Shown here piece after piece: positions 34,088 through 43,842 of a DNA stretch of 64,000 bases (the first letter of the stretch is position 1; each line of letters starts with the position of its first letter). Below the pieces are notes generated by a model, which worked only from the letters and a program-made list of their open reading frames with translations, was not told the DNA's origin and ran no database searches. Made by a program: the position numbers and the translations under genes. Source of the stretch: Paenibacillus crassostreae (GTDB lineage Bacteria; Bacillota; Bacilli; Paenibacillales; Paenibacillaceae); contig NZ_CP017770.1 in NCBI RefSeq assembly GCF_001857945.1, forward strand, positions 3,596,001-3,660,000. Direction: 5' to 3'.

Positions 34088-35054
34088 GAAAAAGGTCCGT
34101 GCATATACCAATATCGCCTTAATCAAATATTGGGGAAAGCGCAATGAAGAGGTTATTTTGCCAACGAGTAGTAGTCTTTCACTGACACTCGATGCCTTTT
34201 ATACTGAAACCGCAGTTTCCTTAGCAACAGGGGCGGAGAAAGATATTTTTTACTTAAACAATACTTTACAATCGGTAGCAGCAACTGAGAAGGTGAGTCG
34301 GTTCTTGAATCTGTTCAGAGAAGCTACCGGGATCCAGACACCTTCTGTCATTAGAAGTACCAATTATGTCCCAACGTCTGCGGGGCTGGCATCTTCTGCA
34401 TCGGGAATGGCAGCATTAGCGGGTGCGGCTAATTTGGCATATGGCCTTAATTTAGATCCCAAAGAACTATCGAAATATGCTCGTCGGGGTTCCGGTTCGG
34501 CTACTAGAAGTATATATGGTGGTTTTGTCGAATGGCAGATGGGGACATCTGCAGATGATTCTTACGCTGTTCCGATTGATGATGCTAACTGGGATATCGG
34601 AATGGTAGTTATTGTCGTTAACAGCCAAAGAAAAGCGATCTCAAGTCGTATTGGCATGAAGAACACCGTTGAAACGTCACCTTTCTATGCTGGCTGGTTG
34701 GAAAGTACTGCCAAAGATTTGGTGGAGATCAAAGAAGCCATTCGTACGCGTGATTTCCAAAAGGTAGGCGAGATTACGGAAAGTAATGGGATGAAAATGC
34801 ATGGTACGATGTTAGGTGCCAATCCACCGCTATCCTATTGGGAACCCAATAGCATCATGGCTATGCAAATGGTGAGGCAATTACGTAATGAGGGTATTCC
34901 ATGTTACTTTACGATGGATGCTGGTCCTAATGTTAAGGTGTTATGCCGTTTATCCGATAGTGATAAGATTAAAACTAAGCTGGCAGAAATATTCGATCCA
35001 GAACAATTAATTATTGCTGGACCAGGACAAGCTTTGCAGGTCATAGCTGAATAA
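34080..35054 (+). CDS. mvaD: Diphosphomevalonate decarboxylase
   Basis: 324 aa from ATG 34080 (328 from ATG 34068, which has no room for a ribosome site after GGGAG). It converts mevalonate diphosphate to isopentenyl diphosphate. Hallmarks are NIALIKYWGKRNEEVILPTS, the GHMP loop SAGLASSASGMAALAGA, RRGSGSATRSIYGGFVEW and the catalytic Asp region YFTMDAGPNVKVLC. The start overlaps the end of the mevalonate kinase gene, so translation is coupled. All active-site segments I can check are intact. Confidence 0.93.
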   Translation: MIEKKVRAYTNIALIKYWGKRNEEVILPTSSSLSLTLDAFYTETAVSLATGAEKDIFYLNNTLQSVAATEKVSRFLNLFREATGIQTPSVIRSTNYVPTSAGLASSASGMAALAGAANLAYGLNLDPKELSKYARRGSGSATRSIYGGFVEWQMGTSADDSYAVPIDDANWDIGMVVIVVNSQRKAISSRIGMKNTVETSPFYAGWLESTAKDLVEIKEAIRTRDFQKVGEITESNGMKMHGTMLGANPPLSYWEPNSIMAMQMVRQLRNEGIPCYFTMDAGPNVKVLCRLSDSDKIKTKLAEIFDPEQLIIAGPGQALQVIAE

Positions 35055-35088
35055 ATGGTGTAAGTCTTACGAAGGAAGGAACCTAAGA

Positions 35089-36165
35089 ATGATGATTGAA
35101 GCTTCTGCACCCGGAAAATTGTATATCGCGGGAGAGTATGCGGTCGTTGAACCAGGGCACCCTGCCATTCTTGTAGCAGTAGATCAGTTTATTACCGTAT
35201 CACTAGAACAAACAGAACATGTCGGAAGTCTAACTTCTTTTCAATATGGCAATTTGCCTGTGTTATGGAGACGCCATAATGACCTCTTAGTATTGGATAA
35301 ACGAGAGAATCCTTTTCACTATATATTAGCAGCCATTAATATAACCGAAAGCTATGCCAAAGAATTTGGTAAAGAGCTCTCATTCTATCATTTAACGGTT
35401 GATAGTGAATTAGATAGTTCAAAAGGGCGGAAATATGGTTTAGGCTCGAGTGCGGCCGTCACTGTAGCTACAGTAAGAGCTTTATGTCGTTATTACGGTT
35501 TAACGGATACCAATGTGGCAGTCTTCAAACTGGCTGCATTAGCTCATCTATCGATTAAAAGTAATGGGTCTTGCGGGGATGTTGCGGCAAGCGTGTATGG
35601 GGGATGGTTAGCATACACTACTTTTGATCGAGCATGGGTTCTGGAGCGACAAGGGGAGAATAGAAGTGTGAAAGAGATGATACAGATGGATTGGCCGCAT
35701 CTCTCCATTACGCCACTAACACCTCCAGAAGATTTACGTTTAGTGATTGGCTGGACGGGCTCTCCTGCATCAACTTCTGATTTGGTGGATCAGGTCACGA
35801 CCAAACGGAAGCGTGATCAGATGGCTTACGACATCTTTTTAGAGGAAAGTACTGTATGCGTTAATCGTATGATTAACGCATTCTATGCTGGAGATATTGG
35901 AACCATACAGAATCAAATCAGAAGAAACCGTCAATTGTTGCTTCGAATGAGCAAAGATACGGGGGTAACGATTGAGACTCCTGCGTTAACCCAATTATGT
36001 GATGTAGCAGAAACCTATCATGGTGCAGCCAAATCATCCGGAGCAGGTGGTGGAGATTGTGGTATCGTCATCATGTACCGCAAGGAAGGCCTGTTGCCAC
36101 TTATCACTGCGTGGGAGAGCGAAGGGATTATGAATCTCCCACTTAACGTGTATACCAAGATTTGA
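35089..36165 (+). CDS. mvaK2: Phosphomevalonate kinase
   Basis: 358-aa GHMP kinase turning 5-phosphomevalonate into the diphosphate. The start IEASAPGKLYIAGEYAVVEP is diagnostic, followed by the phosphate loop YGLGSSAAVTVATVRALCRY and the C-terminal GHMP motif KSSGAGGGDCGIVIM. GAAGGAAGG precedes the start by about ten bases. It completes the lower mevalonate route. No HMG-CoA synthase, HMG-CoA reductase or IPP isomerase gene is present in this window, and the next gene is on the other strand. Confidence 0.93.
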   Translation: MMIEASAPGKLYIAGEYAVVEPGHPAILVAVDQFITVSLEQTEHVGSLTSFQYGNLPVLWRRHNDLLVLDKRENPFHYILAAINITESYAKEFGKELSFYHLTVDSELDSSKGRKYGLGSSAAVTVATVRALCRYYGLTDTNVAVFKLAALAHLSIKSNGSCGDVAASVYGGWLAYTTFDRAWVLERQGENRSVKEMIQMDWPHLSITPLTPPEDLRLVIGWTGSPASTSDLVDQVTTKRKRDQMAYDIFLEESTVCVNRMINAFYAGDIGTIQNQIRRNRQLLLRMSKDTGVTIETPALTQLCDVAETYHGAAKSSGAGGGDCGIVIMYRKEGLLPLITAWESEGIMNLPLNVYTKI

Positions 36166-36200
36166 AAATGTAGAGTGAATCGACTGAAAATTGAGATCAT

Positions 36201-36986
36201 TTATCTATAAATGTGGCTGGTACGGTGGATAAACGTTTCAATCAGCTGATTTAATGAACTAGGCGCTTTTGTGGGGATACGATGATCGGTATTTTTAAAG
36301 AAAACAAGCTCACTCATGGGTAATTGTTGATGTAACATAGCGGCATAGGGGTGAAAATGCTTATCTTCTTCTCCATATGTAAGTAGGACAGGAAGATGAA
36401 TGTTGTGTAGCTGTGAAGTACAGTTATACGCCAGGCTATATCGATAATACTGTTCTGCATTTTGGGCATTTCCTTTTTTGGCATCTAAGAATAACTTATA
36501 GAGCAAAGACATATTGGTTGATTGTCCTATGGCAAGCGAAAGAGCGATCGTTCCGATTGCATTAAGTTTAGCGAAAGCAACACCTAGACAGATCTTCTTC
36601 CATAACCGCCAATCGTTCACTTCGGACATTCCACCTATGATGATGCCACCCCATGCGCGTTCAGGGTAGGTAAGGAGAAATTCTAGAGCTACCGAGCCAC
36701 CTGTTGAATACCCACATAAGAAACATTTATCAATATGAAGCTGATCCATCAAACATTTAATATCTTCAACGATCAATGGATAAGTGATCGCCTGTTGAGA
36801 CGGTTCGCTCTTACCATGTCCCCTAATGTCAAAAGCAATGGTGCGAAAATGCGGTGATAACCCCTGAATCTGATAGGTGAAATTCAAACTTGTAAGTACA
36901 GGTGGATGTATAAAAAGAATAGGTGTTCCTTGTCCGCGATCAATATAATACAGGGCATTTCCTTGAATGTTAGCGATTGGCATCAT
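36201..36986 (-). CDS. Alpha/beta hydrolase
   Basis: 261-aa hydrolase. The oxyanion region is PILFIHPPVLTSLNFTYQIQ, an arginine-containing DIRGHGKSEPS follows, and the nucleophile elbow is CGYSTGGSVALEF (Ser in GYSTG). The acid is likely Asp in LTYGEEDKHFHPYA and the His lies in FFKNTDHRIPTKAP. No signal peptide, so cytoplasmic. Convergent with the phosphomevalonate kinase gene and not part of its operon. The substrate is unknown. Confidence 0.85.
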   Translation of the reverse strand: MMPIANIQGNALYYIDRGQGTPILFIHPPVLTSLNFTYQIQGLSPHFRTIAFDIRGHGKSEPSQQAITYPLIVEDIKCLMDQLHIDKCFLCGYSTGGSVALEFLLTYPERAWGGIIIGGMSEVNDWRLWKKICLGVAFAKLNAIGTIALSLAIGQSTNMSLLYKLFLDAKKGNAQNAEQYYRYSLAYNCTSQLHNIHLPVLLTYGEEDKHFHPYAAMLHQQLPMSELVFFKNTDHRIPTKAPSSLNQLIETFIHRTSHIYR

Positions 36987-37142
36987 CTCATAACCTTTCT
37001 AATGATCATTTGGTCATCAGTTTGCCCTGGTAAGACTTCTTACATTCAAATTAATGAGTATTTGATATGAGGTACCTAAGTATTGTAATATTTAGTTGTA
37101 AGAAATTTACCGAAATATAACCATTATGATGGAGGCGATTAC

Positions 37143-37646
37143 ATGCTCATAACCGTTGAAAGAATTCTAACCCATTGGGAACAAGAGAGTGAATCTACGC
37201 AAAAGATATTAGATGCACTTACAGATGAATCGCTTAAACAGGAAGTATCGCCGAAAGATCGGACACTTGGTCGGATTGCATGGCATGTCGTTACATCGCT
37301 TGGAGAAATGATAGGACGAACAGGACTTAAGTTTGAGGCTATTGCCGAGGAAGCACAAGTTCCGCAAGTAGCTCGTGAAATGGCAGAAGCATATCGTACT
37401 TCTAGTGCTGCGATCGTAGCGGCAATCCGTGCTCAGTGGACCGATGCAACACTTAATGAAGAGGTAGATATGTATGGTGAGATGTGGACCATTGCAAACA
37501 CCCTTGATATTGTGATCAAGCATCAGACACACCACCGTGGACAAATGACGGTACTTATGCGCCAAGCTGGGCTAACGGTTCCGGGTGTATATGGTCCTTC
37601 GAGAGATGATTGGGCTACATATGGTGAACAACCTCCAGAATTATAA
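37143..37646 (+). CDS. DinB family protein
   Basis: 167-aa four-helix-bundle protein of the DinB/YfiT group. The metal-binding histidines are in GRIAWHVVTSLGEM and IKHQTHHRGQMTVLMRQAGL, and the ending VPGVYGPSRDDW is typical. Members of this superfamily include thiol transferases that use bacillithiol, but most are uncharacterised. ATGGAGG lies ahead of the start. A strong terminator follows, so it is a single-gene unit, divergent from the hydrolase. Confidence 0.85.
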   Translation: MLITVERILTHWEQESESTQKILDALTDESLKQEVSPKDRTLGRIAWHVVTSLGEMIGRTGLKFEAIAEEAQVPQVAREMAEAYRTSSAAIVAAIRAQWTDATLNEEVDMYGEMWTIANTLDIVIKHQTHHRGQMTVLMRQAGLTVPGVYGPSRDDWATYGEQPPEL

Positions 37647-37674
37647 AGTGCAAAGATTCAGAACAAAGAGAACG

Positions 37675-37712
37675 GATGAATAAGCAGGATGTCTGCTGTT
37701 CATCTTTTTTTT
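37675..37712 (+). terminator. Terminator of the DinB gene
   Basis: GATGAA (37675-37680) and AGCAG pair with CTGCT and TTCATC (ending 37704), followed by eight T residues. Confidence 0.75.
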
Positions 37713-37772
37713 GAATGCACATTCTGGGCTAGTAAATAATACGATGTAAGAGAGGTATTAGCTGAGAAGGGC

Positions 37773-38879
37773 GTGGTGACGATGGTTGGGACGATCAAAG
37801 ATTTCTATGCTGGTGGTAATACGGCACATGGTTTCGTGAGTTTGATGGAATCATCATTACAAGGTTTAGATCGTATTTATATCCTGTTAGGGCCTTCAGA
37901 TACGGTAAAGTCTGATTTGATTCAGAGTATGGCTAAGGTTATGACATCGTTCGGATATGAGTGTTGGCGTATTCATAGTGCTGCGGATAATGAGTCTCTG
38001 GATAGCGTAGTTATTCCTCTTTTGAAAATCGGGATGATCGTGGGGAAAGATGATTACATCAATAATCTGGTACTGACAGAAGGCACCTTGCAGTATATCG
38101 ATTTGGGAGATGCTTGTGACCTAACTTTCTTAAATCAACAACAGGAAACAATAACAAGATTGAATGATCAGATGGAACAAATCTATCAACAAGCATATGC
38201 TGGATTCGCAGAAGCACTTCGTATTCATGATGAATGGGAAGCACTATATATCGCACATATGAATTTTCAAGAAGCTAATGAGTTGACGAATGAATATGTG
38301 GATACACTTTATGGTGATAGAAGACTCCAGAAGGAAAGCCGAGTAGATCATCGCTTCTTGGGTGCTGCCACTCACACAGGTGCAGTGGATTATGTGCCTA
38401 ACCTGACCCAAGGATTGAAGAGGTATCTCATGAAAGGGCGACCAGGATCTGGTAAATCTACGATGCTCAAGAAGATAGCTGCTGCAGGGATTGAGAGAGG
38501 TTTCGATATTGAAATCTATCATTGTGGTTTCGATTCCAACAGTCTGGATATGGTCATCGCAAGGGATTTAGGTTTTGCCATATTCGATAGTACAGCACCA
38601 CATGAATACTTCCCGGATCGGGCCACCGATGTAGTCGTGGATATGTATACACGTTGTATAGATCCTGGAACGGATGAAGTCCATGCGGAAGTTATTGGTG
38701 TAATCAAGGAGAGATATAGCACTCAAATGCAACAATCGATTCAATATCTAACCCAAGCCAAAGCGATTCAAGATGAATTAGAAGAAATCTATACACATTC
38801 TTTAGACTGTTCTATCATTGATCGTATAAAGGATGAGATTCAACATGAGATCACTGATATAGCAGCATTGGCGAAATGA
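37773..38879 (+). CDS. Tandem P-loop ATPase, PRK06851-like, with degenerate N-terminal P-loop
   Basis: 368-aa cytoplasmic protein made of two related NTPase halves. The second half (from about residue 205) has an intact Walker A, LMKGRPGSGKSTMLKKI, followed by IEIYHCGFDSNSLDMVIARD and FAIFDSTAPHEYFPDRATD. The first half has the matching order YILLGPSDTVKSDLIQSM, CWRIHSAADNESLDSVVIPL, but its P-loop has lost the GxGKS/T core. A coiled-coil-like stretch (residues about 120-165) links the halves. The family is conserved in sporulating Bacillota and its function is not established as far as I know. It is alone between terminator-like sequences. Confidence 0.75.
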   Translation: MVTMVGTIKDFYAGGNTAHGFVSLMESSLQGLDRIYILLGPSDTVKSDLIQSMAKVMTSFGYECWRIHSAADNESLDSVVIPLLKIGMIVGKDDYINNLVLTEGTLQYIDLGDACDLTFLNQQQETITRLNDQMEQIYQQAYAGFAEALRIHDEWEALYIAHMNFQEANELTNEYVDTLYGDRRLQKESRVDHRFLGAATHTGAVDYVPNLTQGLKRYLMKGRPGSGKSTMLKKIAAAGIERGFDIEIYHCGFDSNSLDMVIARDLGFAIFDSTAPHEYFPDRATDVVVDMYTRCIDPGTDEVHAEVIGVIKERYSTQMQQSIQYLTQAKAIQDELEEIYTHSLDCSIIDRIKDEIQHEITDIAALAK

Positions 38880-39005
38880 GGAGAAATACGATACGAACAA
38901 ACTCAAAGTAGGTGTCAGCAATATGACATTCTGAAATAAGTCACCTTACTAAAGGGACTAATTATCGGATTGTCTTTTTTTGGTTCAGTATTTCCATTAA
39001 TAAAC

Positions 39006-39034
39006 TTGGTTACCAATGCTCGATCATGTATAAT
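39006..39034 (+). promoter_or_regulatory. Promoter of the khtUT operon
   Basis: TTGGTT (39006-39011), a 17-base spacer and TATAAT (39029-39034). The start would be near 39041, giving a 37-base leader before ATG 39078. Confidence 0.65.
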
Positions 39035-39077
39035 GTAAGATTAGTTTCAACATAAATAGGGAGGGAGAACACATTGT

Positions 39078-40316
39078 ATGGATCATATGATTTTTGAGGT
39101 TGGAACCGCTTTATTATTAATAGCAATTGCTTCTTTATTGGCTGGAAAATTAAAGATATCCATTATACCATTTTTAATTATACTTGGAATGGTAGTCGGA
39201 CCACATGCGCCATCAATTGGTATACTCGATTTCACATTTATTGAGAGTGAGGAGATTATTTCATTCCTAGGACGTATAGGAGTTTTGTTTCTTCTATTCT
39301 ACATAGGATTGGAATTCTCCGTTTCGAAACTGGTCAAGTCCGGCCGTAATATTGTATTTGGAGGAACAATATACGTTGTATTGAATTTCGTGATTGGATT
39401 AGTCTATGGTTTATTGGTAGACTTCCCGTTGTATGAAACCCTGATCATTGCAGGTATGCTATCTGTGTCGTCAACTGCAATTGTAGCGAAAGTATTGGTT
39501 GATCTTAGACGCACAGGTAATTCAGAAACAGAGTTAATATTAGGAATGGTTTTATTCGATGATCTTTTTCTTGCTGTGTTCCTATCAGTTATGTCAGGGC
39601 TACTTCTTGGAGGAGCAACATCCATTGGAGGAATTCTCCTATCTGTTGGGATCTCTATGGGCTATATGCTCTTGTTCTTTATTATTGCAAAAGTAGGGAC
39701 TCCTCTATTAAATAAGCTGTTAAATATTACTTCAAATGAAATCTTTATTATCGTCGTATTTTCTTTGTTGTTCTTCATTGCAGGTTTTTCAGAAAAGCTG
39801 CATGTAGCGGAAGCAATTGGCGCGTTATTATTCGGCCTTGCTTTATCTGAAACGAAACATAGTAAAAGAATAGAGCAACTTGTTATTCCATTTCGGGATT
39901 TCTTCGGAGCTGTTTTCTTTTTCAGTTTTGGATTGAGTATTGATCCATTAACCTTAGGTGATGCTGCATGGATGGCTATCGGTGCCGTTGTACTGACCAT
40001 CATAGCTAACGTGGTATCAGGAATGATAGCAGGCCGGAAGGCGGGATTGTCCCATAAGGCTTCTACGAATATCGGGCTTACCGTTATGGCACGTGGGGAG
40101 TTTACCATTATTGTTGCTAATTTAGGTATAACAGCTGGACTAATGCCGTTATTGAAGCCGTTTTCTGCACTTTATGTACTAATCTTGGCTATTCTAGGGC
40201 CACTGTTGGCAAAAGAATCTAAGCATATTTATAGTGGTTTAAATAAAATTTTCAAATGGAGCAAACCAAAAGAAAAGGCAAAAAAACTAGGATATACGGA
40301 GGATGTTGAAAAATGA
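39078..40316 (+). CDS. khtU: K+/H+ antiporter membrane subunit (CPA2 family)
   Basis: 412-aa CPA2 antiporter with about twelve membrane segments, lacking the long C-terminal RCK domain of KefB/KefC. Key stretches are [51 protein letters not shown] and [20 protein letters not shown]. It exchanges potassium for protons across the membrane. Its ATGA overlap with the next gene, encoding a TrkA-C-domain subunit, identifies the KhtTU type, in which the soluble partner gates transport. In B. subtilis the order is khtS-khtT-khtU; here khtU comes first. Confidence 0.88.
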   Translation: MDHMIFEVGTALLLIAIASLLAGKLKISIIPFLIILGMVVGPHAPSIGILDFTFIESEEIISFLGRIGVLFLLFYIGLEFSVSKLVKSGRNIVFGGTIYVVLNFVIGLVYGLLVDFPLYETLIIAGMLSVSSTAIVAKVLVDLRRTGNSETELILGMVLFDDLFLAVFLSVMSGLLLGGATSIGGILLSVGISMGYMLLFFIIAKVGTPLLNKLLNITSNEIFIIVVFSLLFFIAGFSEKLHVAEAIGALLFGLALSETKHSKRIEQLVIPFRDFFGAVFFFSFGLSIDPLTLGDAAWMAIGAVVLTIIANVVSGMIAGRKAGLSHKASTNIGLTVMARGEFTIIVANLGITAGLMPLLKPFSALYVLILAILGPLLAKESKHIYSGLNKIFKWSKPKEKAKKLGYTEDVEK

Positions 40317-40801
40317 GTATTATTAAAGAAACGGATCTACCGGGAATCGGCAGGAAATTTCAGGTTGAAACGAGTTCAGGTGATAAAATTGTGATTGTTA
40401 TTCATGATGATGGTAGAAGAGAATTATATCACTTCGAAGATAATGATCCGGAGGAAAGCATCTCACAAGTAACCTTAGAAGATGAGGAAGCAAGACAGAT
40501 TGCGGCTATTATTGGTGGAATGAGCTATAAGCCAAAAGCTTTAGAAACGGTTGAAATATCCCTTGAAGAGTTAATTATTGAATGGTGCAAAGTGGAACCA
40601 CACTTCAAGTGTGTAAATAAAACTATCGCTGAAATGGGAGTGCGTCAAAGGTCAGGTGCTACGATCCTTGCCACGGTTCAGAAGAATAAACAAAGTGTCA
40701 ACCCAGGACCGAATGATGTATTACTTGCTGATATGACCCTTGTCATGGCTGGAGAAAGAAAGCATATTAAGTTACTTAAAGAGCTCTTGTTAAATGGATA
40801 G
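40313..40801 (+). CDS. khtT: K+/H+ antiporter regulatory subunit (TrkA-C domain)
   Basis: 162-aa soluble subunit. Residues about 1-75 form the KhtT-type N-domain ([20 protein letters not shown]). Residues about 76-162 form a TrkA-C (RCK_C) domain ([40 protein letters not shown]) that binds nucleotides in the known homologue. ATG 40313 overlaps the stop of khtU by four bases. Together they lower cytoplasmic pH or adjust potassium in response to alkaline or electrophile stress in B. subtilis; the same is inferred here. Confidence 0.88.
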   Translation: MSIIKETDLPGIGRKFQVETSSGDKIVIVIHDDGRRELYHFEDNDPEESISQVTLEDEEARQIAAIIGGMSYKPKALETVEISLEELIIEWCKVEPHFKCVNKTIAEMGVRQRSGATILATVQKNKQSVNPGPNDVLLADMTLVMAGERKHIKLLKELLLNG

Positions 40802-40819
40802 TATAATCTTAAAGGCAGG

Positions 40820-40857
40820 AGAGGCTTTACGGAGGAGACTTCTGTGAAGCCTCTTTG
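40820..40857 (+). terminator. Terminator of khtUT
   Basis: AGAGGCTTTAC (40820-40830) pairs with GTGAAGCCTCT (40844-40854), one G-U pair, then TTGTTCC. Confidence 0.7.
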
Positions 40858-40957
40858 TTCCTATTTTCCACTAAGAAGATGTTTATTTTGTAAAAGTAAA
40901 AGGGTATGATGAGCATGGGTTTAGTTCATCTTATTCATGATTGAAAGGGGTTACATG

Positions 40958-41971
40958 ATGAAAAAACTGTGGCTTGTGTATGTCCTGCTAATCGGAATCT
41001 TCATCGTATATGTGTTGAATTATAAGCTACAGGCCCAATCAACTGAACCGTGGGATACGACAGGACTGCGTGGAAATATAGAGGATACCTATGTTATGGT
41101 GACATTCCAGAGTGGCATTGACTATTGGAAAAGTGTACTTAAAGGCTTCGAGGACGGGGCGGAAGAATTGAATGTATCGGTGGAATATCATGGCTCTACC
41201 CAGCATGATGCCAATGAACAAATGACGGTACTTGAACAGGTGATCGCCAAGAAGCCGGCGGGAATTGCCATCTCAGCGGTGAACTCCAAGCTGCTTACCG
41301 CTACGATCAACAAGGCTGTTGAAAGCGGTATACCGGTTGTGTTATTTGATTCAGGTGCCCCTGACAGCAAAGCCTATTCCTTCCTTGGAACGGATAATTA
41401 CAATGCTGGAATAGAGGCGGCGCGTACCATGGCTGAGCTTACGGATGCCAAGGGAGCTGTCGCGATTGTGACAACACTCGATCAGCATAATCATCAGGAG
41501 CGCACAGATGGCTTCCGTGACACGATTACAAGTGAATATCCTCAGATGACTGTCGTTGCTCTTGAGGATGGACGAGGAGATCAAGTGTACTCTAGACAGG
41601 CAGCAGAATGGGTATTATCTCAATACCCTGATCTCGCAGGTATCTTCGCTACTGAATCGAATGGGGGAATTGGGGTCGCTGAAGCGGTAGAAGCATATAA
41701 GGGAAAGGGTTCATCACCGCGTATCATCAGTTTTGATACGGATAAGGGTACTCTTGATCTGGTGAAAGAAGGAACGATCTCTGCTACCATGGCTCAAGGC
41801 ACTTGGAATATGGGATATTGGTCGCTGATGGAATTGTTTCAACTACATCGTGGTCTTGCCGATGAACCTTCAGCCTATTCCCATAACGAACTCTTGCCAG
41901 TCCCGGATAAGGTAGATACCGGCATCGATGTGGTTACCAGGGCTAATGTGGATCAATATTATGCTCAATAA
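40958..41971 (+). CDS. Membrane-anchored sugar-binding protein of a sensor system (RbsB type)
   Basis: 337 aa from ATG 40958; GAAAGGGG lies seven bases before it. The first residues form an uncleaved-looking anchor (KKLWLVYVLLIGIFIVYVLN) without a lipobox. The rest is a type-I periplasmic binding fold: YVMVTFQSGIDYWKSVLKGF, AKKPAGIAISAVNSKLLTAT and FDTDKGTLDLVKEG. It ends inside the start of the histidine kinase gene. A lipobox-free binding protein encoded directly before a kinase and regulator probably presents sugar to the kinase rather than to a transporter. This is inference from layout. Confidence 0.82.
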   Translation: MKKLWLVYVLLIGIFIVYVLNYKLQAQSTEPWDTTGLRGNIEDTYVMVTFQSGIDYWKSVLKGFEDGAEELNVSVEYHGSTQHDANEQMTVLEQVIAKKPAGIAISAVNSKLLTATINKAVESGIPVVLFDSGAPDSKAYSFLGTDNYNAGIEAARTMAELTDAKGAVAIVTTLDQHNHQERTDGFRDTITSEYPQMTVVALEDGRGDQVYSRQAAEWVLSQYPDLAGIFATESNGGIGVAEAVEAYKGKGSSPRIISFDTDKGTLDLVKEGTISATMAQGTWNMGYWSLMELFQLHRGLADEPSAYSHNELLPVPDKVDTGIDVVTRANVDQYYAQ

Positions 41972-43796
41972 TCTACCGATTCGTTATAAGCTTATTGTGC
42001 ACTTTCTACTCATTAGCATCCTGCCATCCATCGGATTAGGTCTCTTAATCGGTTGGAGTGTAGATCGAATTGTCGAGAAACAGAGTAACGAGAATACCAT
42101 GCAACTGATCGGTAAAGTCAATGTGGCTCTGGAGAATGAATTTGAGAATTTACAGAAGACTTCGTACCTCATTTCGTTTGATCCAGGTGTGCAGAGATTC
42201 TTGGATGGTCATAAGAAGCAAGAGCGTTCAGGGGATAATGAGATAAATAATGGTGAATCTGCCGAATATAATATCAGCAAGTTTCTTCAGGGCTTTACGA
42301 CGCTAAGCTCTGAAATTGCAGGGATTATGATTGTGAATAGCGAAGGGGATTTCATCAGTAACGAGATGTATACCCGTGCAGGCACTAGCCTAACTGATGA
42401 AGCATGGTATAAGGAAGCGGTTATGAATAAGGGGATTTTCAAAATCATTGGTTCACCATATGCGCGAACCGTGTTATCACATGCGGATTACAGGGAGAAT
42501 GAAGTGGTGTCTGCTGTAAGGGCCATCATTGATCCTGAGACTCAAGTCGTACAAGGTGTCGTGCTCGTGGATTTGAAACTTCGTGTAATTGCGGAGACAG
42601 CCAGAGATGTTACGCTTGGTAAAACAGGTTATCTGACGGTCGTGGATGATCGTGGGAATATTATTTATGCACCGTCACATCCGTTAATAAATAATATTCC
42701 GATGGAGCTGTTCCAGGATACTTCAGGTATGATCTCTGAGATAGTAGATGATCGGGAATTACAACTGATTTATAGGACATCGCCATTTACTGGGTGGACT
42801 ACAATGGGTGTCTTTCCAATGGATGAATCCGCATATGGTATCAGGGAAATAACGTTTAATGTGGTTACCTTTGTATTTGTGGTCTGTATGTTGGGGATGA
42901 CAGCCTCCTTTTATTTAGCATATTCGATATCCCGTCCGATTGGTCAACTCGCGTCTTTTATGAGCAAGGCGGAATCCGGCGATTTAACGATCCGCTATTG
43001 GGGGGAGCGTTCTGATGAAATAGGGATGCTAGGACGAAGCTTTAATAAGATGCTGGCACAAATTGCTCGCTTACTCTCTTTGACAGAATTGCAGGAACGA
43101 CAGAAGAGGGAAGCGGAACTAAGAAGTTTACAAGCTCATATTAAACCGCATTTTCTGTATAATACCTTGGATACGATACATTGGATGGCTCGTAGCAAAG
43201 GAGCTGAGGATATAGCGGAGGTTGTACAGTCACTTTCTAGGTTATTCCGTCTGGGGCTTAGCAAGGGAAGTGATATTGTTCCGTTGGCTGATGAGTTGGA
43301 GCATATTATTAGTTACTTGAAAATCCAGCAGGTTCGATATAGTAGTAAGCTTGCCTATAGCATTGATGCAGACCCACAGTTGCAAGAACTGTTTGTATTG
43401 AAGTTACTGCTACAGCCGATTGTGGAGAATGCGATTTACCACGGGATTAAGGAGCGTAGAGGCCCAGGTCATATTACTATTGAAGTCGCAGAACGAACAG
43501 GCAATCTATACTTAATCGTAAAGGACAACGGAGCGGGTATCCCACCGGAAAGACTCTCCATGATAAGACGTAAATTAGAGAGTGTGGGGGGAGAATCTGA
43601 TGCTAGTATAACTGAACATCACTTACTTGGTGGTGAAGGTAGTGGGTATGGGATTCTGAATGTCCAGGCACGAATTCGACTTACTTATGGCCAAGAATAT
43701 GGTCTTCAAGTGGATAGTGAATTAGGAGTAGGAACGACGGTCACTGTACGACACCCTATTGTTCGCGATAGTTATAACACGCGTAAGAGAACATAA
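41961..43796 (+). CDS. Sensor histidine kinase (YesM/LytS type)
   Basis: 611 aa from ATG 41961, which overlaps the end of the binding-protein gene; the ATG at 41928 lies deeper in that gene. Order: membrane helix (LIVHFLLISILPSIGLGLLI), extracellular dCache-like sensor (residues about 40-280), second helix, HAMP (SISRPIGQLASFMSKAESGD), His kinase motif LQAHIKPHFLYNTLDTIHWM with the phosphorylated His, N-box LLQPIVENAIYHGIK and G-box VKDNGAGIPPERL. It phosphorylates the AraC-type regulator encoded next. Confidence 0.9.
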   Translation: MLNNLPIRYKLIVHFLLISILPSIGLGLLIGWSVDRIVEKQSNENTMQLIGKVNVALENEFENLQKTSYLISFDPGVQRFLDGHKKQERSGDNEINNGESAEYNISKFLQGFTTLSSEIAGIMIVNSEGDFISNEMYTRAGTSLTDEAWYKEAVMNKGIFKIIGSPYARTVLSHADYRENEVVSAVRAIIDPETQVVQGVVLVDLKLRVIAETARDVTLGKTGYLTVVDDRGNIIYAPSHPLINNIPMELFQDTSGMISEIVDDRELQLIYRTSPFTGWTTMGVFPMDESAYGIREITFNVVTFVFVVCMLGMTASFYLAYSISRPIGQLASFMSKAESGDLTIRYWGERSDEIGMLGRSFNKMLAQIARLLSLTELQERQKREAELRSLQAHIKPHFLYNTLDTIHWMARSKGAEDIAEVVQSLSRLFRLGLSKGSDIVPLADELEHIISYLKIQQVRYSSKLAYSIDADPQLQELFVLKLLLQPIVENAIYHGIKERRGPGHITIEVAERTGNLYLIVKDNGAGIPPERLSMIRRKLESVGGESDASITEHHLLGGEGSGYGILNVQARIRLTYGQEYGLQVDSELGVGTTVTVRHPIVRDSYNTRKRT

Positions 43797-43842
43797 TGTT
43801 ATGGTTGTGCAATAAGAGTCATGTACTTGGAGGTCACACGAT

